Assembly: GCA_016868585.1 (NCBI GenBank)
Contig: VGGR01000002.1
Coordinates: forward strand, 246,662 to 310,661
Source: Bacteroidota bacterium
GTDB taxonomy: Bacteria; Bacteroidota; Bacteroidia; Chitinophagales; Chitinophagaceae
DNA: 64,000 nucleotides
Direction of reading: 5' to 3'
The first letter of the stretch is position 1; each line of letters opens with the position of its first letter. The notes beneath the pieces were generated by a model. The model worked only from the letters and a program-made list of their open reading frames with translations, did no database searches and was not told the DNA's origin. Shown piece by piece: positions 54,437-63,002 of the stretch. A program made the position numbers and the translations under genes.

Positions 54437-55726
54437 ATGGCAATAGTTGATTTGGTAATGCCAAAGCTTGGCGAAAGTATAATGGAAGCCACGATCTTAA
54501 AATGGCGTAAACAATCTGGCGACACCGTGGCGCTGGATGAAACTGTTTTAGAGATCGCTACCGACAAAGTAGACAGCGAAGTGCCAAGTACTGCAGCAGG
54601 AGTGATTCAGGAAATTCTTTTCCCAGTTAATGAGGTTGTTCCAATTGGCACGGTGATAGCCCGTATCCAAACAACGATGTCGCAGCCCGTAACTACAAAT
54701 TCCCCTGCACCCCCCACTCCACCAGTAACTACGCAGCCTTTAGCTCCCGTTTCTGCTACTGTCAATCAACAACCAATTACTATTGGAACAAATCGGTTTT
54801 ATTCCCCACTTGTCTTGAATATTGCTGCAAGCGAGGGCATATCAATGACCGAGCTTGAAAATATTCCGGGAAGTGGAAGTGAGGGACGTATAACCAAAAA
54901 AGATATTCTGGAGTATGTGGCTTCAAGGGCACAGTCTCCCGTTATGATCAAGCAGGAAGTAGCTGTTCCAGTACCTGTTGCCCCGGTCCTTTCAATGCCC
55001 GCTCCAATGGTAAGCGGGAACGTTGAAATAATAGAAATGGATCGAATGCGAAAGCTCATTGCAGACCATATGGTCAAGAGCAAGCAAACCAGCCCGCATG
55101 TGACCAGTTTTACTGAAGCAGATGTTACAAATCTTGTCCTTTGGCGTGAGAAAGTAAAAAAAGATTTTGAAAAAAGAGAAGGAACCAAAATTACTTACAC
55201 CCCTCTCTTTATTGAAGCAATTGTACGGTGTATCAAGAAGTTTCCCTTGATCAATTGCTCACTTGAGGGCAATAACATCATTCTAAAAAAAGATATCAAT
55301 ATTGGAATGGCTACAGCATTGCCATCCGGTAATTTAATTGCCCCCGTTATTCGAAATGCAGATCAATATAATATGGTGGGGCTTGCTAAGCAAGTCAATC
55401 AACTTGCCGAAGCGGCTAGACAGGGAAAATTAAGACCAGACGATACACAAAACGGAACATTCACACTTACTAACGTAGGAACATTTGGATCACTGATGGG
55501 TACGCCCATTATCAATCAACCTCAGGTAGCCATTTTAGCAGTGGGTGCCATAAAGAAAAGGCCCGTAGTAGTGGAAACTCCTGCAGGAGACAGTATTGCT
55601 ATCAGACACATGATGTACCTGAGCATGAGCTATGACCACCGTATAGTGGATGGAAGCCTTGGTGCCACTTTCCTAACTGCTGTTGCCAAAGAACTGGAAA
55701 GCTTTGATGCGGATCGTCAACTCTAA
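54437..55726 (+). CDS. 2-oxoacid dehydrogenase E2, dihydrolipoamide acyltransferase
   Basis: The core acyltransferase of a 2-oxoacid dehydrogenase complex. Residues 1-76 are one lipoyl domain with the modified lysine K44 in ATDKVDSEVPS; a Pro/Thr/Ala linker follows; about 115-155 is the E1/E3-binding domain (SPLVLNIAASEGISMTELENIPG, GRITKKDILEYV); the rest is the catalytic domain with H401 and D405 in MSYDHRIVDGSLG. The sequence alone does not settle pyruvate, 2-oxoglutarate or branched-chain substrate; a branched-chain or pyruvate-type role is likely. E1 genes are not adjacent. It shares CTAA with the convergent peptidase stop. Confidence 0.92.
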   Translation: MAIVDLVMPKLGESIMEATILKWRKQSGDTVALDETVLEIATDKVDSEVPSTAAGVIQEILFPVNEVVPIGTVIARIQTTMSQPVTTNSPAPPTPPVTTQPLAPVSATVNQQPITIGTNRFYSPLVLNIAASEGISMTELENIPGSGSEGRITKKDILEYVASRAQSPVMIKQEVAVPVPVAPVLSMPAPMVSGNVEIIEMDRMRKLIADHMVKSKQTSPHVTSFTEADVTNLVLWREKVKKDFEKREGTKITYTPLFIEAIVRCIKKFPLINCSLEGNNIILKKDINIGMATALPSGNLIAPVIRNADQYNMVGLAKQVNQLAEAARQGKLRPDDTQNGTFTLTNVGTFGSLMGTPIINQPQVAILAVGAIKKRPVVVETPAGDSIAIRHMMYLSMSYDHRIVDGSLGATFLTAVAKELESFDADRQL

Positions 55727-58491
55727 TCAACAAGATCCAGTCCTAGATCCTTTCCTTTATTTATTGCAGGTACTCCCTCGGTAAGCCATCGTGCAGGTCT
55801 TTCCCCTTTTAAAAGCCAATCAAAATATTGTTGCTGGCGAATGGAAATATCCTTTTGATTTTTTCTTTCACGAAGATTATGGGCTTCTCCATTGTAGTTA
55901 AGCATCCATACCTTTTTACCCAGCCGTCTCATAGCCGTAAATAACTCAATTCCTTGATACCAAGGAACGGCTCCATCCGCATCATTGGCCATAATAACCA
56001 AAGGGGTGGAAATCTTGGGTACACCAAAAAGAGGTGAATTCTTTAGGTATAAATCCTGCCGCTGCCATAAGGTTGCTCCAATTCTGCTTTGTGTCATTTC
56101 ATATTGAAACTGTCTGTTCAATCCACTTTCCCAACGAATACCCCCATAGGCACTTGTCATGTTAGCCACAGGCGCCCCCGCCCATGCCGCTTTAAAAAGA
56201 GTTGTCATAGTCACCAACTGCGCCACTTGTATACCTCCCCAACTCTGGCCTTGTATTCCTATATTGGCAGCGTCAATCCAAGGCTCAGTAGCTAATTGTT
56301 GGGCAGCACTGACCACATAATTATAACAACTCCTCGCAGGATAACCAATTGTGTAATGAATGTCTGGGCTCAATACAACATATCCTCTACTCACAAAAAA
56401 CGAAATATTCAAGCGGCTTCCAGTGGGTGCCGGAGGAATATAACTATGCAAAGTATTCGTGTGTGTTTCATAGAAATAAAGTAAAAGGGGATATTTTTTA
56501 GTTCGATCGAAATTTTCTGGAAGGTATAGCACTCCACTTGCCGGTGATCCGTTCAACGCTTTCCAATGGTACAGGGTTGCATTACCCCACCAATAATCTT
56601 TTTGTTGTGGGTTTAATGAGGTTAGTTTAGTCAATGGAGATGCGTCTTCCCATTTCCATACATAAAGATCAGGAGATAGCTCAAAGCGCTCTTTTGTGAA
56701 TAAAAGTGCCGCTGTCTGTTTTGCCTTCAGCGGTTGACCAAAACTAAAAGCGCCAGCTTCTCGAAATTTCCAATTGAGTTTTTCATCAGTGGACGTAGCC
56801 ATGGCAATTCCTGCAGATTTGTTCAATTGCTGCTGAAATCTCCAGCAACTTACTGCAGACTCTAGCACATATTTTTCTTTAGGATCTAACTTTATATATC
56901 GATAGTTTTCTTTTTTGGTCCTCCCAATCTTTGTCATATTCACAGCCATCCCTTTTGCACGAACATCTACTTTCCATGCATCATACCGATCATATACCAA
57001 CAAGCTGGTATCGCCAGGTAGCCAACCCGCAATGCCATACGGGTCAGCAGGTCCGGGAGAATCGTGTTTTTCATCGTATAATGGGAAAGGAATTGTTTTA
57101 GTAACAACCGTGGATTTGCCATCGTACCAAGCTATATACTGTTTTAACGAAAAATCATACCAAATGAACCCTTCACCACTTGGCGAAACAGCGGAAGGTG
57201 TAATGACGCCCAAAACTCCTCTTTTTATCAGCTGCGTATCGCCCGTGCTTAGTTGAATGCGAAATATATCTTTTTTGGTCAACCCTGTCCATTGAGAGGA
57301 AACGCGGTACCCCCAATCTGAAATAATATACCCATACTTTCCATCACCCTCCCCGGGAATCAATGCTTGCGAAAGTTCAGGCGATTCCAGCTGAACTATA
57401 TGCTGAGTTGAAAAATCAAAAACAGCCAGATAATTTTTTTCAAGATCCCTTTTCAAATTATACAACTGCTGGGTTTGCAAATAATCATCATTATAGTGCC
57501 AAATGTCCAATTTAACCTGATCAATTTCAGGCAGACTGGTATCCACCGCTGCTCGTATCGGTGCAGTTCCAAAATAGAGTCGTTGCCCAGATTTACTAAA
57601 GCGTGGTTTCCCAAACTCACTTACAGTAAATCCTAACTTCATCCCATGGGAATAGCGATCTACCAAAAGCGTAGCACTGTCTGCATCGATCTTATAATGG
57701 TATAATTTGAAATACTTCAGCAATTCCTTAGGGCGAGCGTCTCGTTCTGCGATAAAAACTAATTGTTGGCCATCGCTAGAAAATACAAAAGAGCGGAAAT
57801 CATTTCCGCCTTTAGCAATAATAACTGGAGCGGATTGATCCATTTTAACTATAAAAACCTGATTGGCCCCCAATGAGTCTTTAGGGTTTTTTGCTTGTTC
57901 GCCGGCAACAACACCACCCTTATCAGCAACCTCAAATTCAGTTACGCGTGGAATAGTTTTTTCGATCGCCTTATCCAGCTGCAATAGCAATAAGGATGAT
58001 GGTATTTTGGTATTATCTTGTCCTTTTTCAGTAGGCTCTGCATGAACGGCTAGTAGACCCTCTTCTTCTGCAGGCATTTTAAAATGCCTTACTTGTGGAA
58101 TCTTTTTTCTTTCTCCGACTCCCAACTCAAAAATGCAAAGAGAGTCTTTTGGCAACTCCTCTGGTTTTTGCTTCTTAACTTTCGCTTCGCGGATGGAGGA
58201 ATAATAAGGCCTTATCTTAAAAACCAAAAAACGTCCATTATAACTCAGTTGAGGCGATGTTCCTCTTGGATAATGTATTTCTTTATTATCAATTAACGAA
58301 CGGATCACCAGTGTAGCGTCTCCCTCCTGCACCTCTATTACATATACGGCCCAATTACCATCAGGACTGATTAAACGCTCTCCAATTCTTTGCCAGCTGT
58401 CATAGACTGTATGATCCAGTGATTTTTTTTGGGCAGCAGCATCGGTTAAAAGAAAAAGTCCAAAAAGTAGTACTATCGAAAATTGCTTCAT
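55723..58491 (-). CDS. S9 family prolyl oligopeptidase-type serine peptidase, secreted
   Basis: An exported peptidase of 922 residues with signal peptide MKQFSIVLLFGLFLLTDAAA. The N-terminal three quarters form a beta-propeller (repeated blades such as SPDGNWAVYVIEVQEG and FSSDGQQLVFIAERDA), which limits entry of substrates. The C-terminal alpha/beta-hydrolase domain contains S750 in GIQGQSWGGIQV, the aspartate in MANDADGAVPW (D837 or D839) and H871 in NGEAHNL. This is the S9 arrangement of long Bacteroidota peptidases that release dipeptides or cut oligopeptides in the periplasm. Substrate unknown. Confidence 0.93.
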   Translation of the reverse strand: MKQFSIVLLFGLFLLTDAAAQKKSLDHTVYDSWQRIGERLISPDGNWAVYVIEVQEGDATLVIRSLIDNKEIHYPRGTSPQLSYNGRFLVFKIRPYYSSIREAKVKKQKPEELPKDSLCIFELGVGERKKIPQVRHFKMPAEEEGLLAVHAEPTEKGQDNTKIPSSLLLLQLDKAIEKTIPRVTEFEVADKGGVVAGEQAKNPKDSLGANQVFIVKMDQSAPVIIAKGGNDFRSFVFSSDGQQLVFIAERDARPKELLKYFKLYHYKIDADSATLLVDRYSHGMKLGFTVSEFGKPRFSKSGQRLYFGTAPIRAAVDTSLPEIDQVKLDIWHYNDDYLQTQQLYNLKRDLEKNYLAVFDFSTQHIVQLESPELSQALIPGEGDGKYGYIISDWGYRVSSQWTGLTKKDIFRIQLSTGDTQLIKRGVLGVITPSAVSPSGEGFIWYDFSLKQYIAWYDGKSTVVTKTIPFPLYDEKHDSPGPADPYGIAGWLPGDTSLLVYDRYDAWKVDVRAKGMAVNMTKIGRTKKENYRYIKLDPKEKYVLESAVSCWRFQQQLNKSAGIAMATSTDEKLNWKFREAGAFSFGQPLKAKQTAALLFTKERFELSPDLYVWKWEDASPLTKLTSLNPQQKDYWWGNATLYHWKALNGSPASGVLYLPENFDRTKKYPLLLYFYETHTNTLHSYIPPAPTGSRLNISFFVSRGYVVLSPDIHYTIGYPARSCYNYVVSAAQQLATEPWIDAANIGIQGQSWGGIQVAQLVTMTTLFKAAWAGAPVANMTSAYGGIRWESGLNRQFQYEMTQSRIGATLWQRQDLYLKNSPLFGVPKISTPLVIMANDADGAVPWYQGIELFTAMRRLGKKVWMLNYNGEAHNLRERKNQKDISIRQQQYFDWLLKGERPARWLTEGVPAINKGKDLGLDLVD

Positions 58492-58495
58492 ATCA

Positions 58496-59392
58496 CTAAT
58501 TAAGACCTGAAGTTACTTCAAACTTCTTTTTCAGTTGTTGCGCTAGCAATAAATGCATAAGCAGGGCAGCCAAGATCAAACAAAAGCCAATATAAAACCA
58601 CTTAGTAAGCAATTGATCCTCCCGATACACCAGAAAGGCCAATAAAATCCCGTACACGGGTTCCAAGTTAAAGGCCAGATTAATGGTGAAGGCGGATAGT
58701 TTTTGTAGTGCGGCGCCCGAAAGCTGAAAGGCCCACACAGAGCAGAACCAGGACAAGACTAACAGCCACCCGATATCTGACCAACTTGGGATCCATCGAA
58801 TGGTTCCAACTGACAAATTGTAAAAAGGAATAATTAAAAGCACAAAAATAAAACCAAAGCTCTGTTGCCATAGCAGGAGGGTTTCCACATTTGTCTTTTT
58901 GAGCACTTCTCTATTGATTATAGGAAAAAGCGCAGCAAAAAAAGCAGAAAAGACCCCTAATATAATGCCCCACTTATATCGAGTATCAAAGTGAAAAATT
59001 AAGTAAACGCCAAACAAGGTTACTACTCCTAAACCAAGTTCTATCAGATTTAACTTTTTGCGAAGTATCAATGGTTCTAGCAAGGCAGTAAAACAACTAA
59101 CCAAAGCAAAGCACACTAACGCGATAGAAACATTTGAATACTTTATAGCGCCATAAAAAGTTATCCAATGGCTAGCCGCAAAAACTGCTGCCATTATTAT
59201 TTTAGCTCGAATTGATCCGGAAATTGAATGAATAGCTTTTCTCCAACTGAAAATAACCCACATGGTGATTGCAGTCAATAACAAACGATAGCAAACAAGC
59301 ATAAGCTCATTGAGCGTAATGAGCCGTCCCAGGATTCCGGTCATTCCGGCTAATAGGACTGCTCCATGCAGCTGCAAGTAGGCTTTTCGCAT
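58496..59392 (-). CDS. EamA/DMT family permease
   Basis: An inner-membrane permease of the drug/metabolite transporter superfamily, 298 residues with ten hydrophobic segments in two EamA repeats of five helices. The repeats start near 8 (LHGAVLLAGMTGILGRLI) and 153 (YKWGIILGVFSAFFAALFPIINREVL). The last helices include LEPVYGILLAFLVYREDQLL, typical of the second repeat end. Substrate cannot be predicted. It is three bases downstream of the glycosyltransferase and four bases upstream of the S9 peptidase, forming one minus-strand run. Confidence 0.9.
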   Translation of the reverse strand: MRKAYLQLHGAVLLAGMTGILGRLITLNELMLVCYRLLLTAITMWVIFSWRKAIHSISGSIRAKIIMAAVFAASHWITFYGAIKYSNVSIALVCFALVSCFTALLEPLILRKKLNLIELGLGVVTLFGVYLIFHFDTRYKWGIILGVFSAFFAALFPIINREVLKKTNVETLLLWQQSFGFIFVLLIIPFYNLSVGTIRWIPSWSDIGWLLVLSWFCSVWAFQLSGAALQKLSAFTINLAFNLEPVYGILLAFLVYREDQLLTKWFYIGFCLILAALLMHLLLAQQLKKKFEVTSGLN

Positions 59393-59395
59393 ATT

Positions 59396-60139
59396 TCAAT
59401 GCAAGGATTGGGCAGATCGGTAATCCGTTGATGGAGCATAGTTGCTAAGTAGCCAAACCCCCACTACTCCCTCTTTGATAATTCCTTTATTCATCTTTGA
59501 ACTTCCACGAGTACGGTCCTGAAAAACAATGGGAACTTCTTTTATACTAAATCCTAGTTTCCAAACAGCATATTTCATCTCAATTTGAAATGCATACCCT
59601 ACAAATCGGATTAGATTCAAGTTAATTGCAGCAAGTACGGCTGCCCGGTAGCAAACAAAACCTGCCGTAGGATCTTTCATCTTCATTTTTGTAAGTAAAC
59701 GCGTATAAAGAGAAGCCCCTTTTGATAATAAGATCCGAGAAAATGGCCAATTCATTATGCCTCCTCCCTTAACATACCTGGACCCAATGGCAACATCAGC
59801 CTGTCCAACGGTGCATGCTTGATGCAACCGAATCAAATCGTTGGGGTTGTGTGAAAAATCGGCATCCATTTCGAAAATGAAAGCATACTTCTTTTCAAGT
59901 GCCCACCGAAACCCATGAATATAAGCCGTACCAAGCCCCCCTTTCCCTTTTCGCTCTTCCAAAAACAAACGGGTTGGATAAGTACTACATAACTCTTTTA
60001 CTAATGTAGCCGTTTGATCAGGAGAAGAATCATCCACCACTAATACATGAAAATCACCTGGCAAAGACAATACAGCCTCGATAATTGAAACAATATTCGG
60101 CTTTTCGTTATATGTTGGTATAATAACAAGCTTATCCAT
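59396..60139 (-). CDS. Polyprenol monophosphomannose synthase-like glycosyltransferase
   Basis: A family 2 glycosyltransferase, 247 residues, probably transferring mannose or another hexose from its nucleotide sugar to a polyprenol phosphate. Motifs are LVIIPTYNEKPNI, VVDDSSPDQTA (nucleotide site), FEMDADFSHNP (DXD), IGSRYVKGGGI and QDRTRGSSKMN (catalytic base/acceptor loop), as in bacterial DPM1-like enzymes. The start at 60139 (MDKLVIIPTY) is preferred; a longer frame upstream lies in the exonuclease gene. No membrane helices, so it is the DPM1-only type. It overlaps the exonuclease stop by eight bases. Confidence 0.92.
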   Translation of the reverse strand: MDKLVIIPTYNEKPNIVSIIEAVLSLPGDFHVLVVDDSSPDQTATLVKELCSTYPTRLFLEERKGKGGLGTAYIHGFRWALEKKYAFIFEMDADFSHNPNDLIRLHQACTVGQADVAIGSRYVKGGGIMNWPFSRILLSKGASLYTRLLTKMKMKDPTAGFVCYRAAVLAAINLNLIRFVGYAFQIEMKYAVWKLGFSIKEVPIVFQDRTRGSSKMNKGIIKEGVVGVWLLSNYAPSTDYRSAQSLH

Positions 60140-60902
60140 TTTTTCGAAGCATAGAGCGAGTGTATAGTTCCGTGAGCTTACTTTTAGTATGCTGTGGGAA
60201 ATCACCTTTCATCATCCAATCGTAATACTGCGGCTCCGCCCGTAAGACCTCGGCAACAGGCTTGCCTTTATATTTACCGAAGTTAAACACCTCTACACCA
60301 TTGTCCCATATAAATCTCCGCGCAAAATCAATAATTGGCTCCTCGCCGATTAGTTTTAAAATGGCATCCACAGAGCTACCCAACTCAGGATAGCGGTTTA
60401 CCTGTGCTTCCAAAATCTCCACCGTTGCCATTACATCCGCTTCGGCACTATGTGCATTTTCCAATGACTTTTTACAGTAGAATTGATAGGCGGCAGAAAG
60501 TGTGCGAGGCTCCATCTTGTAAAAGATTTGCTGCACGTCTAATAACCTGCGACCTTTCATATCAAATTCAACTTGGGCACGAAGAAACTCTTCCACGAGC
60601 AAGGGGATATCAAACCTATTTGAATTGTAGCCTGCCAGATCACAACCATCCAGCATTTGCTTTAACTCCTGGGCCACTTGTGCAAATGATGGCGCATCCA
60701 TGACCATTTCATCGGTAATTCCATGCACCTCACTGGATGCTTTTGGAATTGGCATACCCGGGTTGATCAATTTTCGTTTAGTTGTTTTTGTTCCATCGGT
60801 CAGGACTTTTACAATTGCAATTTCAATGATACGATCGGTTCCCGGGTTGACACCTGTTGTTTCCAGATCAATGAAAGCCAATGGCTTGATAAGCTGTAAC
60901 AT
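60132..60902 (-). CDS. DnaQ-like 3'-5' exonuclease with C-terminal extension
   Basis: A DEDDh exonuclease resembling the epsilon subunit of DNA polymerase III and related repair nucleases. FIDLETTGVNPGTDRIIEIA holds the first acidic pair, NSNRFDIPLLVEEF the next aspartate, and HSAEADVMATVEIL the final His and Asp. A C-terminal part from about residue 190 (FNFGKYKGKPVAEVL, YYDWMMKGDFPQHTK) is a small domain seen in Bacteroidota and phage-type exonucleases. The start at 60902 (MLQLIKPLAFIDLETTG) is preferred over an ATG 54 bases upstream. Whether it serves replication or repair is not decidable here. Confidence 0.92.
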   Translation of the reverse strand: MLQLIKPLAFIDLETTGVNPGTDRIIEIAIVKVLTDGTKTTKRKLINPGMPIPKASSEVHGITDEMVMDAPSFAQVAQELKQMLDGCDLAGYNSNRFDIPLLVEEFLRAQVEFDMKGRRLLDVQQIFYKMEPRTLSAAYQFYCKKSLENAHSAEADVMATVEILEAQVNRYPELGSSVDAILKLIGEEPIIDFARRFIWDNGVEVFNFGKYKGKPVAEVLRAEPQYYDWMMKGDFPQHTKSKLTELYTRSMLRKNG

Positions 60903-60988
60903 AGAAGTAAAGGTAGTATTTAGATGGGTGATTTCCCCTAAATTTATTCTCTCCAATCACTGCTGTCAAGTTGCTATTCCAAAATTGT

Positions 60989-60996
60989 TAGCTTTG
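60989..60996 (+). promoter_or_regulatory. Putative promoter -7 element of the small lipoprotein gene
   Basis: TAGCTTTG matches TAnnTTTG and lies 14 bases before the ATG at 61011. A TTG 15 bases upstream of it is closer than the usual spacing. Confidence 0.45.
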
Positions 60997-61010
60997 CGTT
61001 CAAACTTTAA

Positions 61011-61136
61011 ATGATGCGCAGATTTTTCCCTTTGTTTTTAGGCCTGTTGATTCTTACAGGAACAATAGCATCCTGTGTGGCACCCAGAGAAGGTTGTCCC
61101 ATGAATGCAAGTCCTCGCACTAAATACAGGGCTTAA
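61011..61136 (+). CDS. Small lipoprotein of unknown function (41 aa)
   Basis: A short gene: MMRRFFPLFLGLLILTGTIASC is a clear lipoprotein signal with lipobox IASC; the mature peptide is only about 20 residues (CVAPREGCPMNASPRTKYRA) and contains a second cysteine. It has its own -7 promoter element and a stop at 61134. Function unknown; small lipoproteins of this size and composition occur in Bacteroidota, and the second Cys could form a disulfide or bind a metal. A rival reading is an unexpressed spurious frame, but the promoter, the signal peptide and the lipobox argue for a gene. Confidence 0.6.
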   Translation: MMRRFFPLFLGLLILTGTIASCVAPREGCPMNASPRTKYRA

Positions 61137-61384
61137 CTACGTGTAGCTTTATTTTGCGAATTGCAAGAATATGTTTTCCATTTTTTGGTGTAGTAATCGT
61201 TTACATATTGCTTGCCTTCTTGTAATCTTTTACTATCTACATCACCTACCGCCATGATATTAGCATGGTGGTAGGTGAGGGTTTCAAACATATCGTGTTC
61301 TCTAGAAATACGTCCAACACCAATGGCACCTTGTACAGAAGTTTTCATAAAATCGCTTCTGTTTGGTTTTTTGTTTTCAGGCAT
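61133..61384 (-). pseudogene. Remnant of a Gfo/Idh/MocA-type oxidoreductase
   Basis: The frame starts as MPENKKPNRSDFMKTSVQGA, which resembles a twin-arginine-like leader of periplasmic Gfo/Idh/MocA sugar oxidoreductases (without an intact RR). It then jumps to GVGRISREHDMFETLTYHHANI and AVGDVDSKRLQEGKQYVND, the second beta strand and the acidic residue that binds the NAD ribose. The intervening part of the leader and the first glycine-rich strand are missing, and the frame ends after 83 residues in SCNSQNKATRS instead of the expected 350-450 residues. It is probably a deleted pseudogene, placed just upstream of two sulfatase genes. Confidence 0.65.
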
Positions 61385-61489
61385 CGCAATTATTTTTTTT
61401 AAGGTAATAATTTATTTGATATCGGGCTTCTTTTATTTATAAATAATGTAGCGGAATTCATTTACTTTTAAGGATAAGATGCATAATTT

Positions 61490-62995
61490 ATGAAACGCCG
61501 CTTGTTTTTATTATGTGCTTTGTGGGTCGCCGCTATTGCGCCATTAATTGCGCAAAAATTCAAAACTTCTTCATTACCCAATGTTATTTATATCTATTTA
61601 GATGATATGGGTTATGGCGAATTAGGATCTTACGGACAACAAAAAATAAAAACGCCCACCCTCGATAAAATGGCCGCCGAAGGGATGCGTTTTACAAGAC
61701 ATTATTCATCGGCCCCGGTTTGTGCACCAGCACGCGCTTGTTTGATGACAGGGAAGCACACGGGGCATTCCTATATAAGGGGCAATTATGAATTAGGAGG
61801 CGTTGAAGATAGCACAGAAGGGGGCCAAATGCCATTACCGGAAAATACGTTTACCATTGCCAAACTCATGCAGGGAGCGGGTTACACAACTGGTGCCATT
61901 GGTAAATGGGGATTAGGGATGTATGATAATACGGGTAACCCCAACGAACAGGGTTTCGATTATTTTTATGGCTATTACTGTCAAAAGCAAGCACATAATT
62001 TGTATCCAACGCATTTATGGGAAAATGGAAAATGGGATAGTTTACGCAATCCATTTATTTACGTGCATCAAAAATTACCACTTGGCACAACCGCAGATTC
62101 GGCATTTGAAAAATTTATAGGAACGGATTATGCCCTCACTAAAATGGCACAAAAAACAAAAGCATTTATCAGTAAAAATAAAGACAAGCCATTTTTTTTA
62201 TACCTGCCTTATACGGGTCCGCACGTTTCATTACAAGCGCCAAAAGAAGAAGTTGCGAAATACTTGGGACAGTTTCCGGAAGTACCTTACCTAGGCTATA
62301 AAGGAGGTTACGCCCCTAATAAATATCCGCTAGCTACTTACGCTGCCATGATAACGTACATTGATACGCAGGTAGGTGAAATATTTAAACTTTTAAAAGA
62401 CTTACACTTAGACCAAAACACGCTTGTATTATTTTCGAGTGACAATGGCGCAACCTTTGATGTGGGTGGTGTACAAACAGAATTTTTTAATAGCGTTGCT
62501 GGTTTTAGAGGAAGAAAAATGGATTTATATGAAGGCGGAATTCGTGTTCCATTTATTGCACGCTGGCCTTCAAAAATAAAAGCAGGAACGGTTTCTGATG
62601 TACCATCAGTGCAATATGATATGATGGCAACGCTAGCACAATTAACACACCAAAAAACGCCAATAACTGACGGCATATCGTTACTACCTACTTTATTGGG
62701 AAACCCTCAAACACAAGCTCCACGTGAGTTTTTGTATTTTGAATATCCCGAAAAAACAGGACAGGTAGCAGTTATGATGGGTGATTGGAAAGGTGTAAAA
62801 TCGGATATCAGAAAAAATAAACAAGCGCCTTGGGAAATATATAATTTAAAAAATGATCCACAAGAAAAATTCGATGTTGCTGCTGAGCATCCAGCATTAG
62901 TGGCGCAAATGGAAAAAATTGTAAAAGCAAATCATAGGCATCCACATATTTCAGACTGGGAATTCATGGATGGAAAATTACCCGCAAAAAAATAA
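61490..62995 (+). CDS. Type I sulfatase (arylsulfatase-like), exported
   Basis: A formylglycine-dependent sulfatase that removes sulfate esters, probably from polysaccharides. Signal peptide MKRRLFLLCALWVAAIAPLIAQ; the metal residues are in YIYLDDMGYGELGSYG; the CxPxR core is C-A-P-A-R in SAPVCAPARACLMTGKHTG (cysteine converted to formylglycine by a maturase elsewhere); GKWGLGMY and LFSSDNGAT follow. Length 501. The local codon use looks more A/T-rich with many GCG/ACG codons than neighbouring genes, hinting at a different origin. It is seven bases before a second sulfatase gene. Confidence 0.93.
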   Translation: MKRRLFLLCALWVAAIAPLIAQKFKTSSLPNVIYIYLDDMGYGELGSYGQQKIKTPTLDKMAAEGMRFTRHYSSAPVCAPARACLMTGKHTGHSYIRGNYELGGVEDSTEGGQMPLPENTFTIAKLMQGAGYTTGAIGKWGLGMYDNTGNPNEQGFDYFYGYYCQKQAHNLYPTHLWENGKWDSLRNPFIYVHQKLPLGTTADSAFEKFIGTDYALTKMAQKTKAFISKNKDKPFFLYLPYTGPHVSLQAPKEEVAKYLGQFPEVPYLGYKGGYAPNKYPLATYAAMITYIDTQVGEIFKLLKDLHLDQNTLVLFSSDNGATFDVGGVQTEFFNSVAGFRGRKMDLYEGGIRVPFIARWPSKIKAGTVSDVPSVQYDMMATLAQLTHQKTPITDGISLLPTLLGNPQTQAPREFLYFEYPEKTGQVAVMMGDWKGVKSDIRKNKQAPWEIYNLKNDPQEKFDVAAEHPALVAQMEKIVKANHRHPHISDWEFMDGKLPAKK

Positions 62996-63002
62996 TTGAC
63001 AC

